Part shown: in pieces, positions 17,901 to 28,200 of the stretch
Layout: every line of letters begins with the position of its first letter
Numbering within the stretch: the stretch's first letter is position 1
Origin: Tunturibacter psychrotolerans
GTDB lineage: Bacteria > Acidobacteriota > Terriglobia > Terriglobales > Acidobacteriaceae
DNA: 64,000 nt
Assembly (NCBI RefSeq): GCF_040359615.1
Contig: NZ_CP132942.1
Span: 868,001 to 932,000 of the forward strand
Direction of reading: 5' to 3'
The notes under the pieces: generated by a model
Told to the model about the DNA's origin: nothing
The model's input: only the letters and a program-made list of their open reading frames with translations
The model's database searches: none
Position numbers and translations under genes: made by a program

Positions 17901-18040
17901 GTTCATACGCGTACGGGCAACTGTATCTGGGTTGCCAATGTCCTAGTCGCGGAGATTTACGCCGAATTTTCAAGAAATACCGCATAATAGGTCGGCACGC
18001 TCATAAAATTGTTGTGTCCTGAAGGATGGTCCCGTCCGTA

Positions 18041-19804
18041 ATGATCAAAGTCTCTCTTCGCTCCGCCGGTACCATGTCTGCCCTTATCGTTTTGCTGCTT
18101 GTGAGCGGATGCCACCGCCATCGCAAGTCCAAGTCTCAGCCCAATACGACGGCGTACGCGGACAAGCTGCATGAGATGGTCGAGAAAAAAGTACTGCCGC
18201 CCGAGAAGGTCGATACCACCAAGGTCCCAAATCTGCGTTGGCCCAACTTCTCCGACTACCAAACCATCGTGGCTACCTTCTACGACGATCGTAACTACGA
18301 GGTGGCATGGACCCGTGACGGCGCACCAACCGCCTCCGCGAAGGGCTTTATTCAGGCCTTTCAGGACGCCGCATCGAAGGGCCTGATTCCTGAAGACTAC
18401 GACGCCCCACGCTGGGCTGATCGCGTTCAGGCGCTCAACAGCAAGTCCGACGACGCGATCTCGCTCTTCGACGTAGCCATGACGGTGAACGTCATGCGTT
18501 ATATCTCCGATCTGCGCATCGGCCGCGTCAATCCGTCGCGTTTCAACTTCGAGATTCCCGTTCAAGACAAGAAGTACGACCTTGCGGAGTTCGTCTCTGA
18601 CAACGCCGTCGACGCTACCGATGTGCCGAAACTCATAGCCGGCGTCGAGCCTGACTCTGATCAGTACCGCCAGACCGAAGCCGCGCTGGCACACTACATG
18701 GATCTCGCCAAGCAGCAGGGCGAAGCGCATGCTGACCCACTGCCAACAGTTCCGAAGGCAATCTCGGTGGGTGGGAGTTACGCGGCGCTGCCTGCTCTTC
18801 TCGCGAGACTCCAACTCGAAGGCGATGCGGAGGCCGGCGCCACACTGTCTTCTCCGAACACGACGACGTTCGACTCCTCGTTGTCTGATGCGGTAAAGCA
18901 CTATCAGCATCGCCACGGCTTCACCGAAGATGGCAAGCTTACGCCGCAGACGATCCAATCGCTTAACGTACCGATGGACTTTCGCGTGGCGCAATTGCAG
19001 GATTCGCTCGAACGCTGGCGCTGGCTCCCCGAGCCATACCTGCATGCGCGGTTGATGGTGAATCTTCCTGAGTTCGTGCTACGCGGCTTTGATCCCGATC
19101 ACAAGCTCGACTTCACCATGCGCGTTGTCGTAGGCAAGGTGATGGGGCAGCACGAAACGCCCGTATTCACGCACATGATGAAGTACCTTGTCTTCCGGCC
19201 TTACTGGAGTGTTCCGGTCGACATCGCGCGCAAAGAACTGGTGCCGCACATGGAGGCCAGCCACGGCTATCTTGCGAGCAAGAACTTCGAGGTGACCAAC
19301 AACAAGGGCATTCTCCAAACCGACTACACCGCCAAACAGGTCGCACAAGGTGCTGTGATGGTGCGCGAGAAGCCTGGCCCGAAGAACTCACTCGGCCTGG
19401 TTAAATTCATCTTCCCCAATCAGTACGACATCTATCTGCACTCCACGCCGGCTGTCTCTCTTTTCGATCAGACTCGACGCGACTTCAGCCATGGTTGCAT
19501 CCGAGTGCAGAAGCCCGCCGACCTCGCCGCGTGGGTGTTGCAGGGACAGGGCGACTGGGATCTCGAAAAGGTGCAGGAGGCGATGAACAGCGGCCCGGAC
19601 AACAAGACCGTCAGCCTCAAAACTCCACTGCCGATCGTGATCTTCTACTTGACGGCTATCGTTGAGGACGGCGCAGAGGTCCACTTCTTCGACGACATCT
19701 ACGGCTACGACTCCGAGATGCAGAAGGTCTTCTCCAAAGGCCCACCCTACCCGATCAAGCCCCAGCCCATCGTGCCGAAGACCAAGGAGGGCGACACGGT
19801 TTAG
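18041..19804 (+). CDS. YcbB-type murein L,D-transpeptidase, probable lipoprotein
   Basis: The 587-residue enzyme makes 3-3 peptidoglycan cross-links or links proteins to murein. The catalytic motif FSHGCIRV (cysteine near residue 485) is intact within a YkuD domain that starts around RLMVNLPEFVLRG. A peptidoglycan-binding domain precedes it (TFDSSLSDAVKHYQHRHGFTEDGKLTPQTIQSL). The N-terminus ends in a lipobox, LLLVSGC, so the protein is likely anchored as a lipoprotein. I prefer the ATG at 18041 to the one at 18026, because GAAGG immediately abuts the latter. The YcbB family scaffold domain (about 70-280) fits the long form. Confidence 0.9.
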   Translation: MIKVSLRSAGTMSALIVLLLVSGCHRHRKSKSQPNTTAYADKLHEMVEKKVLPPEKVDTTKVPNLRWPNFSDYQTIVATFYDDRNYEVAWTRDGAPTASAKGFIQAFQDAASKGLIPEDYDAPRWADRVQALNSKSDDAISLFDVAMTVNVMRYISDLRIGRVNPSRFNFEIPVQDKKYDLAEFVSDNAVDATDVPKLIAGVEPDSDQYRQTEAALAHYMDLAKQQGEAHADPLPTVPKAISVGGSYAALPALLARLQLEGDAEAGATLSSPNTTTFDSSLSDAVKHYQHRHGFTEDGKLTPQTIQSLNVPMDFRVAQLQDSLERWRWLPEPYLHARLMVNLPEFVLRGFDPDHKLDFTMRVVVGKVMGQHETPVFTHMMKYLVFRPYWSVPVDIARKELVPHMEASHGYLASKNFEVTNNKGILQTDYTAKQVAQGAVMVREKPGPKNSLGLVKFIFPNQYDIYLHSTPAVSLFDQTRRDFSHGCIRVQKPADLAAWVLQGQGDWDLEKVQEAMNSGPDNKTVSLKTPLPIVIFYLTAIVEDGAEVHFFDDIYGYDSEMQKVFSKGPPYPIKPQPIVPKTKEGDTV

Positions 19805-19845
19805 AAGCAATGTACACTGCTGTCCTGATACAGGAGTTCAAGCGG

Positions 19846-20481
19846 ATGCCAGCTGCAAACTTCAATCCCAAAGTTGACGCGTATTTCGCGAGAATGCGCC
19901 CCTTCGCGCTGCCGATCATGGAGTATCTACGCGAGCTTGTTCACAAAGGCTGCCCCGAAGTCGAAGAAACTATTAAATGGAGCCGCCCCTTCTTCGAATA
20001 CCGCGGCGCGATTCTGTGCAATATATCGGCCTTCAACGAGCATTGCAGCTTCGGCTTCTGGGGCGAAGAGATCGGCGCGGTGCTGCGCGAGGCTGGCGTA
20101 GTTCAGGAGGGCGGCATGGGTTCGCTCGGCCGCATCACCAACATCAAGGATTTGCCCTCCAACAAGCAGATGCTCAGCCTGATCCGCCAGGCCGCAGCCT
20201 TCATCGATCATGGCGAATACACCAGCCCCATCGCAGCCAGGCACAAGGTGGTAAAGGCTCCGAAGGCTGTCGTCGAACCACCCTCGGAGCTCCTCGCTGC
20301 TCTCAAGAAAGACAAAAGAGCTGCGAAAGTCTTTGCCGCGTTCAGCCCAAGCGCCAAACGCGAATATGTCGATTGGATCGCCGACGCAAAACGCCAGGAG
20401 ACACGCGAAAAGCGCATAGCGACTGCGGTTGAATGGATCGCCGAGGGGAAGCAACGTAACTGGAAGTATCAGAACTGTTGA
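19846..20481 (+). CDS. DUF1801/YdeI (OmdA)-family protein
   Basis: The 211-residue protein joins an N-terminal DUF1801-like alpha/beta domain (FNPKVDAYFARMRP...ETIKWSRPFFEYRG) with a C-terminal bacteriocin-protection YdeI/OmpD-associated motif (LKKDKRAAKVFAAFSPSAKREYVDWI). Both are widespread and poorly understood. The start was chosen at 19846, not 19810, because an AGGAG site lies nine bases before it and the conserved domain begins there. It lies about 40 bases after the transpeptidase gene, possibly in the same transcript. Confidence 0.85.
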   Translation: MPAANFNPKVDAYFARMRPFALPIMEYLRELVHKGCPEVEETIKWSRPFFEYRGAILCNISAFNEHCSFGFWGEEIGAVLREAGVVQEGGMGSLGRITNIKDLPSNKQMLSLIRQAAAFIDHGEYTSPIAARHKVVKAPKAVVEPPSELLAALKKDKRAAKVFAAFSPSAKREYVDWIADAKRQETREKRIATAVEWIAEGKQRNWKYQNC

Positions 20482-20626
20482 AGACGAACGCCGGTCGCGT
20501 CTCCCGTCGCCGGAAATTCGCGTTTGCGCGTTTGCGCTCTCGCACCCCGCAGCGCCCTATCGACCGTAACGTCCGCTTTGCAATTTTTCACTGTCTACCG
20601 ATTCGCGAGGCTATAGACTTGCTGCG

Positions 20627-21769
20627 ATGTCTTCCCTACCCAGGCCAGTAACACCCAACGAAGATCGAATGGAGCGCGCTGCTCCGAGAAGTGCAACACT
20701 CGACGCTCCTCTCTTCCGGCGAAGATTGATCACCTGGTACCGCAGCCACGCACGGGAGCTCCCCTGGCGGAACGTCAGTGATCCCTATCGCACGTGGCTC
20801 TCTGAGGTTATGCTGCAGCAGACCCGCGTCGCCGCTGTCGTCACACACTACAATGGCTTCCTCCGGCGCTTCCCCACGATTCTTGCTCTGGCCCTCGCAC
20901 CCGAGGCCGAAGTTCTCGCCATGTGGTCAGGCCTTGGCTACTATCGCCGGGCGCGTATGCTCCACAAGGCTGCGCAGTTCCTCACCCAGGAGCGCGGCGG
21001 TGTTCTGCCCAGCACAGCCGCGGAGTTGCGTACCCTACCCGGCATCGGCGAGTACACCAGCGCGGCCATTGCCAGCATCGCTTTCGGAGAGAGCATCGCC
21101 GTAGTCGACGGCAACGTGGAGCGGGTGTTGTTGCGTCTTACGGGGCGTCCGGAACAAAAGGATGCAGCCGGCCGGGCCTTCGTTCAGAAGCAGGCGTCCG
21201 CACTTGTGCCCAACCGGCGCAAGGGTGACAAGACCAACGCTGCCGGCGACCACAATCAGGCCATGATGGAACTTGGCGCGACGATCTGTCTCCCGCATGC
21301 GCCACTCTGTTTGCAATGCCCTGTGTATGGAATGTGCAAGACACGAGGCGAGCATCTCACTCTGCCACGATCAGCGCAGCTTAGTCGCCCTGCGGCCTAT
21401 CTGCTCAGCCTGCGCAAGCGCGGCACCCTCACCGAGGTTCTGTTGCAGCTTCGCGCCGACGATATCAGCCTGATGCCGGGCATGTACGAGCTGCCCCCAC
21501 TGCCGCAGGACGCCGTTCAAGGACGAGAGCCGCTGTTGCGCCTCCGCCATGCCATCACGAATACGAACTATTACGTGCAAGTCTACGCCGCCAGCGGACC
21601 CCAGGACCGTGGTCTTCGTCGCGCTGTTCCTGCTTCAAAGAGCGACCTTCACTGGGTGCTCACCCACCGGCTCGGTTCGTTGCCTCTTACGGGATTGGCA
21701 CGTAAAGCGCTTCAGCGCCTTGACGTCATGAAGGTAGACCTGCCGAAGCTGCCTGCACACCAACCATAG
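20627..21769 (+). CDS. mutY: A/G-specific adenine DNA glycosylase MutY
   Basis: MutY excises adenine opposite 8-oxoguanine. The 380-residue protein has the catalytic SEVMLQQTRV glutamate, the helix-hairpin-helix LPGIGEYT, and the catalytic aspartate in AVVDGNVERV. The iron-sulfur cluster ligands are spaced CX6CX2CX5C in CLPHAPLCLQCPVYGMC. A C-terminal NUDIX-like domain (about 260-370) recognises 8-oxoG. The N-terminus may begin at the ATG at 20627 or at 20669; the extra 14 residues are not conserved. Confidence 0.96.
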   Translation: MSSLPRPVTPNEDRMERAAPRSATLDAPLFRRRLITWYRSHARELPWRNVSDPYRTWLSEVMLQQTRVAAVVTHYNGFLRRFPTILALALAPEAEVLAMWSGLGYYRRARMLHKAAQFLTQERGGVLPSTAAELRTLPGIGEYTSAAIASIAFGESIAVVDGNVERVLLRLTGRPEQKDAAGRAFVQKQASALVPNRRKGDKTNAAGDHNQAMMELGATICLPHAPLCLQCPVYGMCKTRGEHLTLPRSAQLSRPAAYLLSLRKRGTLTEVLLQLRADDISLMPGMYELPPLPQDAVQGREPLLRLRHAITNTNYYVQVYAASGPQDRGLRRAVPASKSDLHWVLTHRLGSLPLTGLARKALQRLDVMKVDLPKLPAHQP

Positions 21770-21811
21770 CGCGAGCAGGACTCGCTCAAAACTTCGAGAA
21801 TCGCGACGGAC

Positions 21812-22639
21812 TCAGTGCATCTGCGAAGACAGCTTTTTCGCGGCGGTTGCCTGTGGCAGGATCGCAGCCGGAACACTGCGAACTTTTCCATTAGTCCCAT
21901 TCACTTGCTTGCTTCCGCTGCCTAGCTGCATCAACAGCGGATGCTGCAGTGTCACGATCACCGCCGTGGCAGGTGTCTTGCCGGTGCACAGGTAGCTGTG
22001 GATCGTGTTCGCGTCGAAGTAAACCGCATCCCCAGCCTCTACGTGATGCGTCATCTCGCCGTGCCGAACGTCGAGCGACCCCGAGAGCAGATAGAGAAAC
22101 TCGCAGCCGACATGCTGGTGAGCTCGCGGTGAACGGCCCTCCTTTTCGGGTAGGAACTCCGCAAAATAAGGATCGAGCTGACGGTCGGGAACCAGATACC
22201 CCAGGCTCTCGAAGAAATAGGCGGGGTCGTCTGCGCCGGTCTGCGGCAGGCGTACCCGCTCGTCGCGGCGATGCACGCGGAACAGAGTCTGCGGCTCCGG
22301 GTCGAAAAAATAACTGAGGTCCTTGGAGAAGACCATCGCGATACGCGCAAGGTTACGCAGCGTCGGCACCACGCGACCGGTCTCCAGCTGCGACAGAAAA
22401 CTGGCCGAGAGGCCGGTATGGCGACCCAGTTCCACCAGCCCCATCGACTTCTTCAGTCGCAGGTATTTGATGCGTTCGCCGATTCTCTTTTCAGCGATGA
22501 AGGACTCAGCGGCCTCTCCATCTACTTGAAGATGTCGAACGTCGACTGCGGAGTTCGCTCTCCCCCCAGGAATAAACGTATCGGGCGGAGCGGAGGTCTC
22601 AGCAGTTGTCAAAATCGAGGATGAGGAAGTTTTGTTCAT
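21812..22639 (-). CDS. XRE-family HTH regulator with C-terminal cupin
   Basis: The 275-residue regulator has an HTH_3 domain (RIGERIKYLRLKKSMGLVELGRHTGLSASFLSQLETG, about residues 50-105) and a cupin domain (HQHVGCEFLYLLSGSLDV...GDAVYFDANTIHSYL) that may sense a small ligand. Such proteins control catabolic or stress genes. I chose the start at 22639; an upstream in-frame ATG at 22810 would overlap the divergent lipoprotein gene. The first 45 residues are Ser/Thr-rich and likely disordered. The C-terminal tail also looks disordered. Confidence 0.88.
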   Translation of the reverse strand: MNKTSSSSILTTAETSAPPDTFIPGGRANSAVDVRHLQVDGEAAESFIAEKRIGERIKYLRLKKSMGLVELGRHTGLSASFLSQLETGRVVPTLRNLARIAMVFSKDLSYFFDPEPQTLFRVHRRDERVRLPQTGADDPAYFFESLGYLVPDRQLDPYFAEFLPEKEGRSPRAHQHVGCEFLYLLSGSLDVRHGEMTHHVEAGDAVYFDANTIHSYLCTGKTPATAVIVTLQHPLLMQLGSGSKQVNGTNGKVRSVPAAILPQATAAKKLSSQMH

Positions 22640-22786
22640 AGGTTTATTCGCTAGGCCAACAGACGTTGAAATCCGATCAAAAGATGTACGGGTGACCTTA
22701 CTTTTTGGATTGGATGCCGATTTTTTTCCCAGCGGTGGTCTGATCTCTCTCCGAACTGATCTCTGCCCTATGATGGTCACAGACCA

Positions 22787-24049
22787 ATGAAGTTTTTGCC
22801 CATTTGCCATCCCCGGACCCGTCGATGGCTAACCTTAGGTGCCGGAGCGCTACCAATTGCATTTCTTGCAGGCTGTGCCAGCCCCGGACCGCCGCACGCT
22901 CCCTCGCTCAATCTGCCTGAGGTCGTACGCGACCTCACCGCGGACCGCACCGGGAACCAGGTCACGCTTCATTGGACGACCCCGGAGAAGACCACCGATC
23001 ACCTCGCGATCAAGGGTGCAATGACGGCAGAGATCTGCCGAGTCACTACTCCAATCTCGCAACCGGCGGCCTCAACCCCAGCCTGCACTGAAGTTACGCG
23101 CCTCCCGGTCTCGAGCGGACCGAGCCATGCGGAAGAGACCCTTCCTTCCTCCCTGACCTTGGATCCTGCCTCCCTTCTGGCTTACCGGGTCCAGCTCTTC
23201 AACGCGCACGGCCGGACGGCGGGCCCTTCCGCAGAAGCCTTCGCTGCCGCGGGCGCGGCCCCTCCCTCCGTCGAGCAGCTCCACGCGACCTCAACCCGCG
23301 AAGGTGTTCAGCTCGAGTGGCAGCAGAAAGACACCACCTCGCCGGTGCAACTTGACCGCTTTTTGGCCACGTCGGCCAGTACTGCTGTAGCTCCCGGTCC
23401 CGTCAATGCCGCCTCTTCCACCGCATCGAAGCCCACGTCTCGAAGCAAACTCAGAAAAGCCTCGCCTCCTTCGACGTCTACCTCCGCAAAGGCCACCCCG
23501 GCAAAATCACAAGCGGTGGCAATGACGTCGTCGAAGACTCCCGACGAGGTGAAACTTGAGACGCCGAAAGAGGTGGTCGATGCAGGTGGTACCGTCGACC
23601 GGACCGCACAGAAGGGCGAAAGCTACCGCTACACCGCCCGGCGGCTTCGCGATATCTCCCTTGAGGGCCATAAGCTCGAACTCCGTAGCGACCTCTCCTC
23701 GCCGGTGACCGTCACCATGCTCGACACCTTCCCGCCCGGAGTTCCCACCGGGCTTGAGGCCGTACCCGGTGGTGCGACGCCGTCTGATCGCTCCATCGAT
23801 CTTTCATGGACCCCTGACATTGATGCGGACCTCGCAGGATATAGTGTGTATCGTCAGGAAGTTACTTCAGCGGGCCAAGTTGCGGGATCAGCGACACGCC
23901 TGAACTCAACCCCGATCGTCGGTCCTGCCTACCGCGATCAAACAGCCGTTCCCGGTCATCGCTACGCCTATCGCGTCACCGCGGTCGATGCCTCAGGGAA
24001 CGAGAGCGCTCCAAGCGCCGACGTGCAGGAAACATTAAGGGAGCAATAA
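22787..24049 (+). CDS. Lipoprotein with fibronectin type III domains
   Basis: The 420-residue protein has a signal ending in FLAGC, a lipobox, so it is membrane anchored. It contains at least one clear Fn3 domain near the C-terminus (PPGVPTGLEAVPGG...HRYAYRVTAVDASGNESAPS) and a degenerate one near residues 40-150 (VRDLTADRTGNQVTLHW). A Ser/Thr/Lys/Ala-rich linker (about 205-245) separates them. A role in binding surface glycans or proteins is possible but not shown. The next gene begins eight bases after its stop. Confidence 0.82.
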   Translation: MKFLPICHPRTRRWLTLGAGALPIAFLAGCASPGPPHAPSLNLPEVVRDLTADRTGNQVTLHWTTPEKTTDHLAIKGAMTAEICRVTTPISQPAASTPACTEVTRLPVSSGPSHAEETLPSSLTLDPASLLAYRVQLFNAHGRTAGPSAEAFAAAGAAPPSVEQLHATSTREGVQLEWQQKDTTSPVQLDRFLATSASTAVAPGPVNAASSTASKPTSRSKLRKASPPSTSTSAKATPAKSQAVAMTSSKTPDEVKLETPKEVVDAGGTVDRTAQKGESYRYTARRLRDISLEGHKLELRSDLSSPVTVTMLDTFPPGVPTGLEAVPGGATPSDRSIDLSWTPDIDADLAGYSVYRQEVTSAGQVAGSATRLNSTPIVGPAYRDQTAVPGHRYAYRVTAVDASGNESAPSADVQETLREQ

Positions 24050-24057
24050 AAAAACAC

Positions 24058-24906
24058 ATGCGTTACTGCAAGTATCTGTCGTCTGAAAACGGAACCTTTC
24101 TCCCTCGTTATGCCCTGGTGGAAAAGCGCAACGGAGCCCTCTGGGCCACACTTCCCATGCAGGCCCCGCAGGAAGATCTGAACTCCCGTATCCTTGGCGG
24201 TGTCCCCATCCCCACTCTGGCGGTCGAGTTCGAGCCAACGCCACTCGATGACCTGCACCTCCTCCCTCCGGTCACGCCTTCCAAGATCCTCTGTGTCGGC
24301 CGCAACTACCGCGATCACGCCGCCGAGCTGGGCAACGAGGTCCCCTCCGAACCCCTCCTCTTTCTCAAACCACCCTCGTCGCTGCTCGGCCCCAAAGGCA
24401 CCATCCGCATGCCTGCCATCTCCAACCGTGTTGATTACGAAGGGGAACTCGGCATCGTCATCGGCCGCCGCTGTTACAGGATCGGCCCCGACGAAGACGT
24501 CCGCCCCTATATTCGCGGCTACGTCTGCGTCAACGACGTTACCGCCCGTGACATCCAAAAGTCCGACGGCCAATGGACCCGTGGTAAGGGCTTTGACACC
24601 TTCTGCCCCGTCGGCCCCATCGTCTCAGACGAGATCGATCCTTGCGGATTCGGAGACACAGCCGGCTCTCCCGTCACGGTCACCACGCGACTTAATGGCG
24701 TCGTCAAACAGCAGGGTTCCACCCGCGACCTCATCTTCCCCATCGCCGAGCTCCTCCGCTACATCACTGCCACGATGACTCTCGAGCCGGGCGACCTCAT
24801 CCCCACAGGAACTCCCGCGGGAGTAGGAGCCGTTCAGCCGGGTGATCGCATCCAAGTGGAAATAGACAGCTTGGGCGTGCTCGAAAATCAATTTGCCGCC
24901 AGTTAA
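24058..24906 (+). CDS. Fumarylacetoacetate hydrolase-family protein
   Basis: This 282-residue enzyme has the FAH fold: ILCVGRNYRDHAAELG opening, the metal-binding glutamates in DYEGELGIVIG, GYVCVNDVTARDIQ, and TGTPAGVGAVQPGD near the end. Family members cleave C-C bonds or hydrate ring-cleavage intermediates (HpcE/5-oxopent-3-ene-tricarboxylate decarboxylase, or YcgM-like oxaloacetate decarboxylase/acylpyruvase). No aromatic catabolic gene is adjacent, so the substrate is open. It lies just after the lipoprotein gene and 77 bases before transaldolase. Confidence 0.92.
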   Translation: MRYCKYLSSENGTFLPRYALVEKRNGALWATLPMQAPQEDLNSRILGGVPIPTLAVEFEPTPLDDLHLLPPVTPSKILCVGRNYRDHAAELGNEVPSEPLLFLKPPSSLLGPKGTIRMPAISNRVDYEGELGIVIGRRCYRIGPDEDVRPYIRGYVCVNDVTARDIQKSDGQWTRGKGFDTFCPVGPIVSDEIDPCGFGDTAGSPVTVTTRLNGVVKQQGSTRDLIFPIAELLRYITATMTLEPGDLIPTGTPAGVGAVQPGDRIQVEIDSLGVLENQFAAS

Positions 24907-24983
24907 CATCCGCCGCGCATCTAGGAAACAGCGCAATACCTAAGAGCTTGATAAAATCATGAAGAACAGCGAAGGAGAACACT

Positions 24984-25982
24984 ATGGCATCGTTACTAGA
25001 ACAGCTTCGTGGTTACACCACCGTCGTCTCCGACAGCGGAGACTTTAACGCCATCCAGCAGTTCCGCCCACAGGATGCGACCACGAACCCATCGCTGATC
25101 GCCGCAGCCGCCGAGAAAGCGGAATACCAGGCCGTCGTCGATGACGTGCTCAAGAAGGTGCGCAAAGAAGCAGGCGCCAACGTCTCGGACAAAGAAGTCG
25201 CTGCAGCCTCCTTCCGCCCTCTCGAAGTCGCCTTCGGTCTCAAGATTCTCGACATCGTCCCCGGCCGCGTCTCCACTGAGGTCGACGCCCGCCTCTCCTA
25301 CGACACTCAGAAGTCCATTGACGAGGCCCACGCCATCATCGCTCTCTATGACAAGGCCGGCATCTCGCGCGACCGTGTCCTGATCAAGCTTGCCTCCACC
25401 TGGGAGGGAATCCGTGCTGCTGAGATCCTCGAGAAGGAAGGCATCCACTGCAACATGACGTTGCTCTTCGGTCTTCATCAGGCCGTCGCTGCGGCAGAAG
25501 CCAAGGCCACCCTTATCTCGCCCTTCGTCGGACGCATTCTCGACTGGTACAAGAAAGACACCGGCAAGGACTACGCTCCTGCCGACGACCCCGGCGTTCA
25601 CTCCGTCACCACCGTCTACAACTACTACAAGAAATTTGGCTACAAGACTGTCGTCATGGGCGCGAGCTTCCGCAACATCGGTGAGATCACTGAGCTCGCC
25701 GGCTGCGACCTTCTCACCATCGCACCGAAGCTGCTTGACGAGCTTGCAAAGACCGAGGGTACGCTGCCACGCAAGCTCGATCCCGCCAAAGCGCAGAGCC
25801 TGGACATCAAGAAGATCCCCATGGACAAAGCCACCTTCGACAAGATGCATGCAGAAGACCGCATGGCCACCGACAAGCTGAAGGAAGGCATCGACGGCTT
25901 CTCCAAGGCCATCGTCGACCTCGAAGTGCTTCTCGAAAAGCGTCTCAGCGAAATCGGCGAACCTGCCACAGCAGCACGCTAG
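24984..25982 (+). CDS. tal: Transaldolase
   Basis: The 332-residue enzyme moves a dihydroxyacetone unit between sugar phosphates in the non-oxidative pentose phosphate pathway. Signatures include DATTNPSLI, the Schiff-base lysine in [12 protein letters not shown] (Lys135), and [13 protein letters not shown]. Length and motifs match the classical TalB subfamily. A strong GAAGGAG site sits ahead of the ATG. A perfect 12-bp hairpin follows the stop. Confidence 0.97.
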   Translation: MASLLEQLRGYTTVVSDSGDFNAIQQFRPQDATTNPSLIAAAAEKAEYQAVVDDVLKKVRKEAGANVSDKEVAAASFRPLEVAFGLKILDIVPGRVSTEVDARLSYDTQKSIDEAHAIIALYDKAGISRDRVLIKLASTWEGIRAAEILEKEGIHCNMTLLFGLHQAVAAAEAKATLISPFVGRILDWYKKDTGKDYAPADDPGVHSVTTVYNYYKKFGYKTVVMGASFRNIGEITELAGCDLLTIAPKLLDELAKTEGTLPRKLDPAKAQSLDIKKIPMDKATFDKMHAEDRMATDKLKEGIDGFSKAIVDLEVLLEKRLSEIGEPATAAR

Positions 25983-26007
25983 TCTTCAGCAAAACCAATG
26001 CTTTTCC

Positions 26008-26040
26008 ACTCGGCGGCCTGCTAAGAAAAGGCCGCCGAGT
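26008..26040 (+). terminator. Perfect hairpin after tal
   Basis: Twelve-base arms ACTCGGCGGCCT and AGGCCGCCGAGT pair without mismatch around a nine-base loop, 26 bases after the tal stop. No T run follows, so it may stabilise the 3' end rather than terminate alone. Confidence 0.65.
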
Positions 26041-26141
26041 TGCGTTGCAACGAAATTTATTGTCGGCCAACTCTACGTGGCGTGGCCGTAGCCCATCTCG
26101 TTGGCGAACACCACGAATCAAATCGTCACAAAGTCAGTTAC

Positions 26142-26178
26142 AAAAAGGGCAGAGACCTTCAAGTCTCCGCCCTTTTTT
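26142..26178. terminator. Bidirectional intrinsic terminator
   Basis: AAAAAGGGC-A-GAGAC and GTCTC-C-GCCCTTTTTT form a stem with T runs in both directions. It serves tal from the left and the diguanylate cyclase from the right, touching the stop codon of the latter. Confidence 0.85.
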
Positions 26179-27506
26179 CACCTCGCCACACCTAGCACCC
26201 TATCGCTGCCGCTCGCAACCGCTGCCATCTGCGAATCGACGGCCGCGGCCGTCAGCCCCTGCGCACTCTTCACCGACTGAACCCCTGACCTCTGCTTCAG
26301 CGCATACATCCTCTGGTCCGCCACACGCAGCAGCCTAATCGCGTCCTGCGCGTCCTCCGGGTACATAGCCATGCCCATGCTCGCGGTCACCACCATCGGC
26401 CTGCCTTCTACCAATATTGAGCGGTCCAGCGCTCGCTGCACGGCCTCCATAAAGTGATCGAGAGACTGCTCTCGTTCTACATCTGCCGCCACGATTACGA
26501 ACTCATCCCCACCCAGCCGCGCCAACGTATCGGACGCCCGCACTCCCTTGCGCAGATGCATCGAAACCTCACGCAGCACCTGATCACCCGCCTGGTGTCC
26601 CATCGTGTCGTTGATCTTTTTGAAGCCGTTCAGGTCTAGGATAATCAGCGCCAGCCGCGTGCGTGTTCGGTTCGCGCGTTCCATCGCCGTGGTCAGCCGG
26701 TCTGCAAACAGACGCCGGTTCGGTAATCCGGTCAACTCGTCATGTAGCGCCAGCCACTCATTGCTCGATACCTGCTCTTCCAGCATCACCAGAATCATGC
26801 CGATCGAGATCAGCGACTTCTGCATATTCCAAATGTGTGACGCGATATCCGCGTACTCGCGATATTGCACGATCCACGGATGCAGCAGCAGGCACAACGA
26901 CCAGATCGTGAAGCCCGTCACAATTGCCATCCTGCCCGTGCTTCCTGCCGGCAGCCGCCTCTGAAAGTTCACCGCCGCAGTCGCATACACACAGCACAGG
27001 CTCCAATACACTGCCGCCCTGTAGTCGGAGATATGGATCAAATACCCCATCGCCATCCACCCGCACACATGCAACACAGCAGATATCCAGCTGCGGCGCA
27101 GATAGAGCGACGTCGAAACGCCAATTACCATTCCCGCAGCCATGCACGGGAAGAAAACGATCCCCCGGTTCTGATGCAAACCATACACCGTGCATAGCGC
27201 TAGCAGCGGCAGGCCGTTCAGCGAAAGATACAACAGCCGCGAAGCCTTCGAGACAGGGTGAACTCCCGCAGCCCACACGAAGATCATTCCCGTCAGCAGG
27301 TAACAGTCCATCACGATCATGTGCAGAATCTTCTGCGGCGGTCCGTTCTGTGCATAAAACGTATGCGCAACCGCTTCCACCAGCGTAAAAAACAGGCCCA
27401 GCAGCCACAGGTCTGCGCGCTCCTGGGGATGCCGTCGCCGCAGCAACACCAGAATAAAGATCAGGATCATCAACGCCAGAAGATCGGGAAGAAACGAAAA
27501 GTTCAT
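26178..27506 (-). CDS. Membrane-anchored diguanylate cyclase (GGDEF)
   Basis: The 442-residue protein makes cyclic di-GMP. The N-terminal ~230 residues hold about eight hydrophobic helices, and the GGDEF domain fills the C-terminal 170. The active-site motif GGDEF is intact, and RASD lies five residues before it, the allosteric I-site for product inhibition. No EAL domain is present. The membrane part could sense an envelope or small-molecule signal; it does not match a named sensor I recognise. The last ~40 residues (QRSGVQSVKSAQGLTAAA) are a flexible tail. Confidence 0.93.
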   Translation of the reverse strand: MNFSFLPDLLALMILIFILVLLRRRHPQERADLWLLGLFFTLVEAVAHTFYAQNGPPQKILHMIVMDCYLLTGMIFVWAAGVHPVSKASRLLYLSLNGLPLLALCTVYGLHQNRGIVFFPCMAAGMVIGVSTSLYLRRSWISAVLHVCGWMAMGYLIHISDYRAAVYWSLCCVYATAAVNFQRRLPAGSTGRMAIVTGFTIWSLCLLLHPWIVQYREYADIASHIWNMQKSLISIGMILVMLEEQVSSNEWLALHDELTGLPNRRLFADRLTTAMERANRTRTRLALIILDLNGFKKINDTMGHQAGDQVLREVSMHLRKGVRASDTLARLGGDEFVIVAADVEREQSLDHFMEAVQRALDRSILVEGRPMVVTASMGMAMYPEDAQDAIRLLRVADQRMYALKQRSGVQSVKSAQGLTAAAVDSQMAAVASGSDRVLGVAR

Positions 27507-28200
27507 CGGGACCCAGGCATCGTCGCACTTGGATTTGACCTCAACCCGAGGCCTCGCGGGATGCGTTTGTTACCACTCTGTGACAGAACGAGTGCCATCA
27601 CCTTAAAGTCCTGAAACCTGAATCTGAACCATAGCCCACCAGGCACCATCAGCGCGATGGCAAAATTAACTTTTTTATGAACTGAGAAAATTATGACGAA
27701 GTACAACCCACAATGAGAACTCTGCAGCGCTCTGCTGCGATGGGCAACTGCTGCTTCGAAGTTTCTGAAGACGGCAGAAAAATCTACAGACTCACATACC
27801 TCAACCCGCCCGCCGGGTATTTCAAACTAGCTGAACTTGTTGCGCGGGGCCCGTGTTAGCTTGTCGGTCCAACAGCATTCAGACGTCGTTTGCTGCACAA
27901 TTATCCGGTATTTCAGAGGAAATCAAACATAAAAATACACTACACCGCTATCTCAAACCAACTCCAGCATGCACTTCACTCATTCAAACGCTTCAATCAA
28001 ACACGCAATTTTCATGGACGCCCGAATAGGACAGCGAAATCGGGTGAAGGGTTGTAATGCCCAATGGTTAGTGAACATCGCGAGTAAACCGTTACACGAC
28101 AAATTCGTTTGCCGATATCGACGCCCAAAACTGCGAAATGTTGCGTTTCCTTGCACGGCTATTTTTTCGCGCACTCCCGATTGCTGGTGTGAGGTACAGA
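27507..28200. other. Gene-poor interval, nothing supported
   Basis: Nearly 700 bases between two minus-strand genes hold no open frame with a ribosome site and no family I recognise. It is more AT-rich than surrounding genes. It must carry the promoter of the diguanylate cyclase gene at its left end. Confidence 0.4.

Noticed and set aside
22640..22810. Longer start for the cupin-HTH regulator
   Set aside because: It would overlap the divergent lipoprotein gene and adds a low-complexity, basic stretch.
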